Of a DNA stretch of 64,000 bases, positions 10,860 through 23,200 are shown in pieces. The stretch comes from Owenia fusiformis (taxonomy: Eukaryota > Annelida > Polychaeta > Sabellida > Oweniidae): contig CAIIXF020000009.1 of the NCBI GenBank assembly GCA_903813345.2, positions 5,324,030-5,388,029 on the forward strand, written 5' to 3'. The notes under the pieces were generated by a model. It was given only the letters and a program-made list of their open reading frames with translations, was not told the DNA's origin and made no database searches. Each line of letters begins with the position of its first letter. Within the stretch, counting starts at the first letter, position 1. A program made the position numbers and the translations under genes.

Positions 10860-13800
10860 CTTATAAGCTATTGTGTCGCCATCTCTAGGTGGTGAACTGA
10901 GGATGGGATATTTAGTGTAGTCTACTGCAGGGCACGGCTCAGCAACTGGGGCTTCTTTCTCAACTGTAGCACAGTCACTTTCAGTGGTATCTTTAGCTTC
11001 AGGATCTAGTGCACTCTCAACAGAGACAACTGCTCCATCTATTGGATTCTTTAAATCAAAAATTCATACTTTTTATGAAATAAAATTCAGTGAATAATTT
11101 AAAATAAAAATGACTTTTGTTTCTGCATGGAAAGTTCTAACAATGAAGGAAAGAAACGCAACTAATTGCTTATACAGAAAATTATGTTATGCAATATATG
11201 GGTAAACATGTGCATTTTTTCCAAGAGGCAATATTGAGCTGTATGTGTTGCAGTACTCACTTCAGATAAACACAACCCATTTTCTATAAAATTCAAATTT
11301 TACCATTGAACTGTAGTACAACTCACAATTTTAATCAACTTTTTCCACTTGTCCTTTTGAAAATGTGGATAACCTTGATGTAAAAACAGAGTACATGTAC
11401 TATTGCATGACCATTTATTTAATTAGAAATATGTTTAAAGAACAAGGCATTAACGTGCAAAATGTCACTATCTGCCATTTGTTACAAATGCAAGCTTTCA
11501 ATTTGCATTAATGGTTTGTGTCAATTATGAAATTGCCAACAGATCAACTCATCCCCTACCTGTAAGACCATGGATACATTGGTAGATATTGTATTCAGTT
11601 GTTCTTCCTTGCTCAAAATCCTAAAATGATTGTTTCCTTGGCTCCTCTTTCTTCTGTTCTGTCTAGAAAACACTGTCACTCCTCGTTGTTGCATCTGTTC
11701 AAAGGCATCCATAAAGTTACCACCAGAATCAATATGTTCATTTTCAGTTCCATTTTTCCAAGAGTTACTTTGGTTTGGAGTGTTCCTGCCACTATTTTCT
11801 GGTTGTTCATTGTTGGAGGGCTTATATGAATTTTGTGCTTTATATGGTTTTGGGGGTTGGGAATGAATTGGAAGGCATTCTTGTGGGACTTCAATTGGCA
11901 TTGAAGCAATGGCCATAAGTTTGGCTCTCATCAAGGCTTCGCTTGTAGCAGGCTGTACTTCCTTATAGCCATTGTCATTCTTTTCATTTGTAACAGGATG
12001 AGAGTCTGCACTTTCAATATGTTTGTCACTATCAACATTCTTTGACATTTTTTCTATACTTTCTGGTCCATTTGTTTCATTGTCGTCAGATTCATTGAAA
12101 CGAGTATGGTTATAGACAGTTTTATTATTGTTTTTATACATATTATATGGTTGCCTGTTGTAGGCATTATTTGTTAACGTTTCTGGAACAGAATAAATTT
12201 GAATCATTGCAGTGTCATTATCAGCCATAGATTTTCTTTTTCGTTTTCTGACACGCTTCCTTTTTTTCTTTGTCTGCTCAATAGATAAAGAGTCAACCAT
12301 TTCTGTATCACTTTGATTTGATTCTGGTTCATTTTGGCTTTCACCAGTATCAATGATGCTTTCTTTAGTTTCCTTAATATGATCAACAGACTCAGTAAAA
12401 TTCTCGATCACTGAATCATTCTTGGGAATGTTTTTATGACTAACCCCTTCAACGTTATCATCATCATTGGTTTTTCTGTGTTTACTTTTCTTGGACTTTT
12501 TCTCTGACCTTTTGGTTTCATTAGTCGCAGGTTCAATTTTTTCATTATTTTGAACATCGTTGATTGGTGTATCAGATTTTGATATATTTTCAGAAAAACT
12601 TTCCTTGTGTTTTCTCTTCTTTGATTTTTTCTTTTGTTTTTGAGGTTGCTTATCATCATTTTCATTGGCTACAGCAAGGCTGGTCTCATTCTGGAAGGAT
12701 GAGTTCTGTAATAACGTGGAATCAGATATGTCCTTGTCATGAGCTGATTGACTTTCATCCATGAGAGGGCAACTTTCAGTGATGCCATTCTCTGACACAC
12801 CTTCACCTTCAAACCTGGAAATACATCAGACATATCATTTGACTTCTATCTTGGCTGTCACCAGAAAATATTTTGGGTGTGGTAAACACATATTCAGCAT
12901 AACCATTCAATTGTGATATATCATATTTTTCTTATATTTTATCCTTTTTACATGCTATTTTTGTGAATTCAGTCAAGTTTAAACTTTGGGAACAATCAAT
13001 ATTTACCAATAAGGTGTGGTGGGAGCAAAATAGACTGTGGTACAACGCCACAGTCTAAAAGCCTAGCGAGAACCCATTCATTGTATTTTAATGTATTGTA
13101 TGAGTACTACAAGTAATTTCATCACAATGCACTTTTACTGTACAGAGCAGTGACGGGTCTAGGGGGCGGGGGCACTGGGTACATGGCGGGGATATTTAGC
13201 ATAACATTTCATGAGATGCGGATATATCAAAAAGTTGTGTGATTCCAGATGATATCCTTCTCAATGTAATGAACTCAAAGTCAGCACTATCAATGGTATA
13301 CTCTACCTTTATAGATAAATACTAGAAGTTCACAAGCTGTCCGCCATTTTTGTTTCACAACTGCGTCGCTACATCTCGTTCAGTGTAAAATTGTATCCTA
13401 AAGCCCAAATCCCGGGTATCCCGACTCACTGTTTACACCAACAATCAATCAGATGGTATTATTACACCAAAAGTAGTGCGAAAAAGTTTTGATGACATTT
13501 AAAGACACTGTTCCTCTTTCACATACATTATCTCATGGAAATGGGCATACCAGTGTTGCCAGTGCAAAGATCTTTGTTCCATGGTAAAGGAAAGCTATCA
13601 AACATTGTCTGAAGAGCAGATCTAGCTCCGTAATTTTACTTTTAACATGGCGACCTTGACAACATTTTTTTTTTACTTATTTTTTTTATTTATTTATTTA
13701 TTCATATATATTTCAACATCAAATGTACAGTAAACGGGCGACACTTCTCGTGTATATTCCCGTGTTTATAATCATGAAATGTACAGATTGGGGATCTGCT

Positions 13801-16800
13801 TGTGTGATGAATGCTACTATCTATGTCTGACTAAGAATGTGTCATATAATGCCCACTATGGTTATCTGAAATTGATATTATTGATTGATAAAATATTTTT
13901 TCAATTCTTTTTTCATAATAAAAATACTTCCAGATGATGTTATTTCAATAGGTAATGAATTCCAAATTGATGGTGCAGTAAAAGATATCAAAGCTTTACC
14001 ATAATTTGTTCGAATTTTGGGTTTGTCATAGTTTACCCTATTTCGGGTGTTGTAAGCATGTCTCTCTTGGATGGTACTGAAGAGGTTTGGAAAAATTTTA
14101 TGATAATTATGGAGTTTATTAATCCATTTGTACATGAAAATGCATTTCAACTGCTTATTAATATCAAATATATTCAAAATGTTCAGTTGTTTGAATAGGG
14201 GAAGGGAATGTGCTCTGTAGTTACTGTTTGTTGCAATATGTGTAAATTTTTTCTGCAAAATATGAAGGGAGTTTAACAAACCACTACCTGCTTCACCCCA
14301 GATAAGATTGCCATATATCAAATAAGAGTAAATAAGGGAATAATAGATGCTCAAGAATGCTTTATCATTTAACAGTTGTTTGACCCTATATAGAATACCA
14401 ATGGTTCTGGAGATTTTAGCATTAACGGACATAATATGACGTTTCCAGTTTAAGTTTTGATCAATTGTAATGCCAAGAAAATTAATGCTATCAACCTGCT
14501 GAAGCTTCTTTTTATTAAGATAGATGTTTATGTTATTTGCATTATATCTTTTTTGACTTGAGGTGAAAATAATATATTTTGTTTTATCCGCATTAAGGGA
14601 TAATTTAGTTTTAGTTCAGTATTGAGAATATGGCCATTTGGGCGATAATAGGTGATTCTAAAGTGAGAATGAGTGCTTTTTTCGTAGTTTTACTTAGACC
14701 AAGGCTTGCAAAAAATTAAAGTGATAAACCTTCCAACAATTTTTGATATTTTTGTTGTCTTGAAGTGTTCTAGACGATATCAAAGTTGAAAAAAATTTGT
14801 ATGTCTCGAAATATTTTGAAAATTAGTGCCATTATGGCGGGTCTGGGTGTTTTTTGCTTTCTTTTTTTACCCATTTCCACGGTTGGCATGGTAACTCATA
14901 CCAGCCAACTGAACCTACCGTATTTTTACGGGAATCAACCAAAAAACAATTCATTTTTCCGTAAAAATCTAAATACCATAAAAAATTACCGTTTTTTCCT
15001 GTAAAAACGACCATAAAAAATCTGCTGTAACTTTACCAAAATCTACTGTAAAATATTTTATCATAATTCATTTTTTCTATAAGAACGGCCGTAAAATATA
15101 CCGTAAATATTTGAAAATTTACTATATTTCTGCTGGAAATAACAGTATTCTTGTTCAAACTACCGTAAGATCTCCTGTGATTATTATGAAATTCTGAAAA
15201 ATTGAATTCTTCTCGTATTGCCCTTGTAATATTCCATTACCAGCCCCAAAAATAGGTGCCGGCAGGTCTTTGACGGTGGTTATTGCGTACTTAGTAAGTA
15301 ACTAAGTAAGCTGGCGTGTAATCAGTCAACACACTGGGGAATATCGTGATGCAAAAACAGTGTTCAACTACCACAGGTGTATCACAGGAGGAGAAATCAT
15401 GATTAATTTGTAAATTGCTACATTGTAGCAATGGTATGAGTATGATGTCACAATACACTGGGGCCTAACTGGCGTAAAGGGGTAGAAAAGGGCAAATTTT
15501 GCAAATGGGGACCACATTTGACTCAAAATATTTGCATTTATCAACCTACATTTCAGTACATTCTGTGTAATACTTGAAATGCATTGCTATAATGATTTAC
15601 AAAATGAAATAATTTCGGGGAATTTGCTTCGAAAATTTTTGAATGAGATCCCTGAAATTGATGACCCAATTTTAGGTCATTTTGGCGGGCATTTTGGCCC
15701 GTTTTTAGAGACTCAGCCCTCACCTATTTCCCCCAATATGGCTAGATTTTGTAGAAAACGTGTTAAAAGTTTGAAATGCAGCTGTTTTGAGCCTGAAATA
15801 ACTCAATTGTTTGAAAAAATGCTGAATGAGCAAAAATTATGATAGTAAAATTTTCCCAGTTTTGGATATTAAGGTGTTATTACGGTAAATACCACTTCCG
15901 GGTAGGACGTGTTTTTTAATACTTTAAAAACGAAGCCATGCCAACTTCAATGGTGTGTATAGTAGGTTTAAGTATATGCATTGTGGCCATTTGAGGTATA
16001 TATGTAAAGCTGAGGCCAAGTACTTTCTAAATGTGCCATTTTTAGAATAAAATCGCAAGAATGTAGTCCCGTAAACTGGAACTACTTTATTCGTTAATTT
16101 TCATCGGTGAAGCAGGGATTTTACCTAAAAATGAGTCCCTATGTTGGCGTATTGATATTTAAAAATCGAGACGCAAACCCTCTGTTAAATATAGTGTCAA
16201 GATGAAGGTTATGGATATAGTCATTGTATGGGCCAGTTCGTTCGAAAATGGCGATATGTAGCCCAGAACTTGAATTTTGTGATTTTTTCAATATTTTTCA
16301 ATGATTTACCGTAGTGACACCTCCATTTTTAAAACTCCCACTGTTTACGACAACAACCAATCAGATAGGTTTATTTTTTACATCGGGCTGTGCATGCGTA
16401 TCGGAGGAAGTGGATGGTTCGAGTGTGAATTTGGACCAACTTTTGCAAGTTTTACCAGGAAATCACCTTTCATTTGGTATGTTAGTAACGTTTTTTATCG
16501 TATTGGGTATGTAAGAATCATATACATGTCGAATTATTAGCATAAATGTCACAGTTTGAACGATAAATGGAAATATAACATTTCCGGAAAATATTGTCAC
16601 AAACGCCTTGTGGACTTTTCTCTACTTATAGAGATCTATTCACTATATTTTTAGAATATACCATTGATAGTGCTGACTGTGAATGAACTGATGTAAGCAC
16701 AAAGAGTGGCAATGGAGAAAGTAGTCCAACAACATTAGACCTAGCCTGGGCCTCGTTTCTTATCTGACATGTCTTATGGCCCGGCTAGGTCTAACTTCCA

Positions 16801-17976
16801 TGATGATTTTGCCCTTGTTGCGATCATTTAATCGTTCAGCAGGTTTCGACATGCGGAACTAATTAAACTCCGAAAACATGGTAATATTACATAAAGAATG
16901 TGATTCAAGCATGCATACATACCTTATAAATACATACACACCATCCCGTACCCCCCTTAGACCATATTGATGCATAATTACGAAAATATTGGAGACAGGT
17001 TTGGAATTTTACGAAAATATCGGTCAGCTCCGGTAACATCGAAATTGCAAATCGTATCAGGAATTAACCGTCATTGCGACACTGCATCAACGAACAGTAG
17101 GTTTGCAATTAATAACGATTTTGTGTGTATACAAGCGCTATATAAATCAATCAAAGATACCTGCTATCCTCAAAAATGGCTATTTTATCCCGAGTAATCG
17201 CGTGATAATTATCAATCTATTTGACAACAATTTCGTTTCAATAGTTTAAATTTTAACCCGGGACGAACAGACACAATGAAGGACATGCGGAAATGTCATT
17301 TTAGAGATTGGTAAGTTTAACCTCATTTTACTTGTATAAATGACCATTTAATACAATAACATTGTGTTGAATCGCTTGATGTTATGTGTTTTTATATTGT
17401 TGTCAAGTATCAGTTGCATGTTATCGCGGAAAAATGGTTTCGGTGGATCCAAAACTTGCATCAATGGAAAGAATAGTAAAGAGGTTAAACCATGGGCTTT
17501 CAACTCTAATTGAAAGCCCATGGTTAAACTCAATAATGGCCCCAAGAAAATTCTTAATAATAAATAACGCCGTTATTGAGTTTAACGACGTTGAACTATG
17601 GAGAAAGATGAAAATCAGGTCTTCATATTCCAAATTTTAAATGATTGACATGATAAGAAGACCTCCAGAGTATATGAGTGATATCTAGATCTTGATAAAC
17701 TTACTTAGAACTTAAATTTACTTACACAACCAAATCATTATCCCTGAGAATACACATGCTTTCATTTTTTGGAATGAAAACATTGTCCAAAAAGCAATTC
17801 ACAGTATTGGAAGATTTCAGACCGAATCTACGAATAACTTCTTGCTGAAAATCATCCATTGTTTTTCCTTTCTCTTGGTCGGCCAAATACCAAACGATTC
17901 TTGGACCTTTGCCCTTTGAAAACTGTACATTTTTGAATAATAGTTTTACTCGAATTTTTTCCATGGGCGCTGCCAT
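10860..17976 (-). CDS. COIL: Coilin (Cajal body scaffold), three exons found, 3' end missing
   Basis: Minus-strand exons 17726-17976, 11560-12814 and 10860-11048. ATG is at 17976. Exon 1 encodes the coilin N-terminal self-association fold: IRVKLLFKNVQF, then RRFGLKSSNTVNCFLDN and the family's conserved LRDND. Its end (GT|GTAAGT) joins the next exon (TTCCAG|G) in phase to give VVFEGEGVSENGI. Exon 2 is Ser/Asp/Lys-rich and disordered, with basic clusters (KKKSKKRKHK, KKKRKRVRKRKRK) suited to nuclear or nucleolar targeting. I see no RG box. Exon 3 ends DYTKYPILSSPPRDGDTIAYK at a GTGAGA donor, which is where the C-terminal Tudor-like domain begins. The 565 codons seen are not terminated; the remaining exon(s) were not found. 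Coilin organises snRNP-maturation bodies in the nucleus. Confidence 0.85.
13250..13345 (+). repeat. Dispersed repeat, inverted partner at 16.60-16.69 kb
   Basis: AGTCAGCACTATCAATGGTA followed by a similar 70-bp stretch recurs in reverse complement at about 16,600-16,690. Both copies lie in coilin intron 1, on either side of the non-LTR fragment. No clean ends or target duplication were found. Confidence 0.5.
13665..14610 (-). mobile_element. 5'-truncated non-LTR retrotransposon (reverse transcriptase C-terminal part)
   Basis: The minus-strand frame runs from about 14,605 to the stop at 13,878. It reads LSLNADKTKYIIFTS, FLGITIDQNLNWKRHI, then YSLIYSYLIYGNLIWGEAG, YRAHSLPLFKQL and AYNTRNR, ending IWNSLPIEI. 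This order is the thumb and C-terminal region of Jockey/CR1/L1-type reverse transcriptases. A TGA interrupts the frame just upstream of LSLNADKT, and the catalytic YADD region is absent. The 3' end carries (AATA)n and A-rich tails, seen as T-rich runs at about 13,665-13,705. The element sits in coilin intron 1, in the same orientation as the gene. Confidence 0.85.
14650..16700. other. Coilin intron 1, repeat-like sequence
   Basis: About 14,917-15,180 is full of CCGTAAAA/TACGG phrases on both strands, suggesting a degenerate fold-back element. The open frame at 15,579-15,842 encodes no protein I recognise. No exon was identified. Confidence 0.4.
16722..17598 (+). mobile_element. Short TIR DNA transposon with 9-bp target duplication (copy 1)
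   Basis: The termini are TAGTCCAACAACATTA (start) and the reverse complement of TAGTTCAACGTCGTTAA (end). The flanks are TGGAGAAAG at 16,713-16,721 and again at 17,599-17,607, a perfect 9-bp duplication. A palindrome with arms AACCATGGGCTTTCAA lies near 17,487-17,528. The termini and subterminal sequence match the larger inverted element at 25,064-27,624. A 9-bp duplication suggests a Mutator-like family; there is no coding sequence. Confidence 0.8.
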
Positions 17977-18490
17977 CTTGGATTTTTTGCACTAAACGAA
18001 ACGAATTTTCCCGGGAATTGATCACTGCAAACCAACGACCATTCTTACAATCACCGGGCAACTCAAAACCGTTCCGATGAACATAGCTAGCTATGGTAAA
18101 AAGGGATGTATTGTGGAGTTTATCCTCTTTGGATGATGAGGTTGTGCAAATAATAAACATATAGATATATAACACGATCTAATACAGAAAAGGTAAAAAT
18201 CAAACGTTGCACTCCCAAAGTTTCAGTAACTACAGGGAAAAATTGTACCGTTGGAAAGTTGACTATCATCTCCACCAGTCATCAATCTGTAATTTGGTGT
18301 GAAAGGTGAATAAAAAGCTCGTTTCCATGGTAACTGTACTTTAATGTAACTTTTATGTATCTATTTTTCAAAGATTGTTATCGGTTACCATATTCTATGG
18401 CCACTGGCACTGGGGAATCTAACAACTAAAGAATTATGTAAATGTAATCACCGATTGTAACGCTATATATAATTCTGAATTTTGGAATAT

Positions 18491-18786
18491 CCCAGGGGCG
18501 GATCTGGGATCCAACACGGGGGGCCCAAATCTCAGGTTCGAGAAAATAATGTCCGCGCTTGCGCGAAAAAAATTTTTGGGCCCCTAAAACCCAAAAGCGG
18601 GCCCAAATTTTAAAATTTTGAGGCCCATTTTCTTCAAAATTTGGCCTGAAATTAAAAAAGTAAGGCCTTAAAAGGCCCAGTTATGACCAAAAAGGCCAAA
18701 TTTTTGGGGCCTTGAGGCCTAAATTATTTTTGGGCCCAACGAAGGGCCCATCCAAGGGAGGGGGGGGGGCCCCTAATCCGCCAGTG
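18491..18786. mobile_element. Small TIR element (MITE) with GGCGGATC termini
   Basis: Begins CCAGGGGCGGATCTGGG and ends in the complement of CACTGGCGGATTAGGGG, with a low-complexity interior of GGGCCC/AAATTTTGG phrases. A related element with CACTGGCGGATCC ends lies at 31,392-31,612. The family is not assigned. Confidence 0.55.
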
Positions 18787-18789
18787 TAT

Positions 18790-20200
18790 CCTTACAATAT
18801 AATATTAAAGATGAATAAAATTATTTTTGCAATTGCAGATTGAAAGTGGTCAATGTAATTTTCACATGTATTTACCGGCGCGCGGTTTAAAATAAAAGCA
18901 AAAGATGTTTCAACGCTCGTCATCTCATTCCCATGCACGGTGAATAGTGGCAACTGCCTCGTAAGAAGAAAATACATTTTCAATCTGGCCTGCCAACCTT
19001 TTTAAAGATTTGGGTGGCGAAATAAACATGATAAACCAATTTACACATTGGCCCTGTAGCTCGCCCCATTGGTGAACGTTGCGCCTGAACTTGGATATGA
19101 TGGATTGTTCTATCTACGGCGATAGAGACAGCCATTACATGGGAAAGTAATTTTAAGAATCGTGACATCCAGTATTACGTTAAAAGGAATGAAGGTATAG
19201 AGATGCCTCTGACCATTGATACTTACCCATACTGCAACAAGCGATCACGTGACTTACAGTACATTGTTTTGACCTATGACAGTGCAACTATTAGACAAAA
19301 ACAATCATGGGTATTGCCTTACCTCTGATGGGTGTGTAATAAAATATATTTCCAGATGTCGTCTATTAATTAAATAATATATGAACAATATATTCCCTTA
19401 ATAGAAATAAATCACTATCATCACATTGCTATGACAGTATTAATTGCAAATTAGTTAACGACATGATCAATTAGATATATACACATGTTCATAATTGATA
19501 AGTTTTGGATAAGATTTCGGTACCTTTCAACATTTCTTAAAGATAAGGAAACGTTTAATTGTATACTATAAGCAAGGTGAGTGGGTGGATTTGATAAGCT
19601 TTATTTGCTTATTGTGGAATTATGTCACTTTAATTTTGATTAAATTATCGCCAAATAATTCTGAATTTCAGATGTTTGATTATGAACTGAATGAATCGCA
19701 TATGAAACAAAGATGAGAATCAAGAAAATAACATGCATTGAGAAGCCATTAATGTAGAAACAAATAGATTAATTCATTTTTGTTTATTTTAAGAAAAGGT
19801 GTTTGATTTTTTGGATTTATTAAGAAACCACAAAACAATACAAAATAATACATCGGTGGGTTTAAAGAATCAGTTGCTGACTTTACTCAAACCTTGGGAG
19901 ATGCAATCATAATAGGGATGAAGGAGATGAACGCGAGGATTAAATAAGATACATTTACTCATCAATATGCGTAGGCCAAATAGCTATTTATGAATCATCA
20001 GTACCTAGAAATCAATTTATAGGTATCTGATCATCTTTATTTCAGGCTGGAATTCTTGGACAAAAGGCACACCCAAATAACGTACGCAATTGCGGACGAG
20101 GAAAACATACTTAATATTGCCCAATTTACATCAAAACAATAAAAGATAACTGTTATTGATAGAGGAGATCTAGAGCATCACGCCATCAAAACAATAGCAG
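18790..20200. other. Intergenic region between coilin and the rhomboid gene
   Basis: No exon recognised. It should hold the 5' UTR and promoter of the rhomboid gene, whose ATG is at 20,203. No clear TATA or initiator can be assigned by eye. Confidence 0.4.
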
Positions 20201-20202
20201 AA

Positions 20203-23200
20203 ATGGGCCCTAGGAATTCCAAAATTTTGCCTTGTCCTGCACCAGGGGTTCAATTTAAAGGACCACCAAACTACAATGATGTGATCAGGAATGTACAGGC
20301 AGGCGATGCACCTCCTAAATATAGTGAGGTCATTAATGAAATTAAACAACGAAATGCAGCAGAATGCCAAGCGGGTGTAAATTCCTCCCGACAAATGACA
20401 TTTTCATCAGCTGTTTTATCATCAAATGCAACTGGGATAGCTGACCAAGTACCACCAGAGCCATCATTAGCAGAAACACCGTTATCGCCAACAAGTCCAT
20501 GGATACCCTTAACTCCAACATCGTCTCCACTTTCTCACGTGACATCCTTCCCTTTCTCCACCGTGACACAACCACCCCCTCCACCCACCAAACGGATATC
20601 AACAGCGGAGTTAAACCACGACCAAAGGACCCCAGCGAGGAATGTAATCTCAATGAATCAAAATGGACAATCTGAAAGTTGCCAAAATATACAAATGAAC
20701 AATCGACATTTTCCGGACAAATGTATCAAATTTCATACATTTTGCTGTACCCGTGTCACGTCGAAGGAGGGTGGCGATACCCAGAAACTACAAGGTGAAA
20801 CCTATAGGTGTTGGCCGCCTCCTTTGTTCACAACACTTATAACATTCTTGCAGGTAAACACGTAGTTAAATGACCTACTAAATGAGCTTGATTAACGATA
20901 TCAATGACACGCTGAATGACATACCTGATACAGTAGAACCCAATTGATTTGGCAACCTCAGTTATGATCTACGATGCCTATTGTCTTAATTATATTGTGA
21001 TCTTGAATGACCTTGTCATCTGAATCATCAATGTTGTTCCGACATGATCAAACTGCAGACATATGTAGATTCCTGTTTTAACGTGTTGAACCTTTTGACC
21101 TACTTTTATGCGTCATTGTCATTTTGATCATAGGTCAACACCATCAACTTATCTAAATTCTTCTGTGAAAAAGTACAATTCGGTAAAATCGATTTTATTA
21201 GTCGTACTTTGTTGTAAATGCTGCATTCAAAGGAAAACAAAAAGGAACAAAATTAAGACCCAAAAATTGACAGGCTAAAACTGAATTGCTATGAAAATTT
21301 CCTGTTGCCAAACTTAAGCCCGGTATACACCAATGGGGCAAAATCCCACTTGCCCCATCGAGTCCCATCTTGCCCCATCGAATCCCAATTTGCCCCATCG
21401 AATCCCACGAAGTCCCATGGGACCTTGATGACTTTGCCCCATCGTGCCCCATGGAGTCCCATCAAGCCCCATGGAGTCCCATCAAATCACACCGTGCCCC
21501 ATTGGTGTATGTCGGGCTTCACACAACACGTCATATGATCGAAAATCCCACGATGCCCCATGGAAAGAATGAACATGTTCATTCTCGATGGGACTCCATG
21601 GGACTTCGTGGGATTTTGCCCCATCTTGCCCCATCGAGTCCCACCGAGTCCCACGTGGGACTTCATGGGACCTCATGGGACCTCGTGGGACTCGATGGGG
21701 CAAGATGGGGCAAAATCCCACGGAGTCCCATGGAGTCCCACGGACTTCATGGGGCAAAATCCCAAAAGGTCCCACGAGGTCCCACGCAATGTTAAGTCTA
21801 TGGAGGTCCCAACTTGCCCCAGTGGTGTATACCGGGCTTAAGTAACCTTGTAATGCTATAAACTTTTCAGATCGTGACATACGTGTGTTTCTCATTGCGT
21901 GGTGGAGAGATCCGTATGGCTCCCAACATAACAAAGGATAACGTCTTTGTCTACGACCCTGAGAGAAGATACGAAGCGTGGAGATTCGTGCTTTATTCTC
22001 TCTTGCATGTCGGGTAGGTAGCCCTCTATACAATCTATGTCAATAAAAATCCAATCATGCTCATTGGTCGGTATGAACTATGTATAGCTATCAAATATAT
22101 ATGTTATATATTACCCGGCAGAAGCTCCACCGTGTATACCTTGCAAAGGTGAAAGTATTGTAGATTCATTACTCAGTTTCGGTCTACATCCATGTCTGTT
22201 GAAGTAACATGGTTCCAAGCTTGCTGTTTCAAATTTTTCAAATTTCAAAAATAATATGAAAATATAAGAGATCGAGAGTATACTAAAAAGCAAGTGAATA
22301 AGTTTAACAATATCAAATGTGGAACAAACCATTTCATAAAATATACTAATAGTATTATGACTATTCAGATAGTTACTCTATTCTCATTATGGCAGACAGT
22401 CAACATATATAAGCTACTTTTGTTCTTTATTTAAGATTTGCATTTACGATTTCAGATGGATCCATCTTTTCTTTAACCTCCTCGTCCAGGTGATGGTCGG
22501 GATTCCCCTGGAGATGGTACATGGGACATTTCGCATTGCTGCCATCTATTTTGCTGGTGTTCTTGCAGGTTTGTGTTATTGTAATTTCAACCTGTTCTTA
22601 TTTTAATTTTTCACGTTGTCATTTCAACTTGTGTTTTCCGTTGTGTTTCGAGTTATGTTTTACGCTGTCATTTTAACGTGTGTTTTATGCAAATTGTCTT
22701 TCCAACTTGTTTCACGTTTTCTTTCAACTTATATTTTATATTGTCATTTAACTTGTTTCACGCTATCATTCCGTTTATGTTTCATAAAAATAAACTCGAC
22801 TGTTTTTTTACAAGTCTTGCACTGATTAAATTTCAGGATCTTTGGGATCGTCAGTGTTCGACCCAGAAGTACGACTGGTCGGAGCGTCTGGTGGCGTGTA
22901 CGCTCTTTTAGCAGCCCATCTGGCAAATATATTATTGGTAAGAAAGTTATATTAATCCATTCCGACAACCAATATTTAATACTCATTTGTATGATATACT
23001 ATGACGATTTAACATTTACTCCATAAGTCCACTTTTGGCCAACTTGGTAAAACTATTCGATGTTAGGCGATCAAAAACTCAAAACTCAAAGAAATAAAAA
23101 CTCTCATAAAATGTCTGACCTAATTTTATTCATACTTAAGTGTACCCACATTAACTACTATATCCAGTACTTATAAACTTTTACTCTTTGTTTTAGAATT

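Noticed and set aside
13031-13055. Short hairpin AGACTGTGG/CCACAGTCT as a regulatory RNA or terminator
   Set aside because: A 9-bp stem in an intron of AT-rich eukaryotic DNA has no clear meaning and can arise by chance.
15579-15842. 87-codon open frame
   Set aside because: No recognisable domain, lies within coilin intron 1 among repeat-like sequence, and has no splice or promoter support.
21198-22033. Many overlapping frames rich in HGTSWD / CPIESH
   Set aside because: Caused by the fold-back minisatellite in rhomboid intron 1; they run through real splice sites and on both strands.
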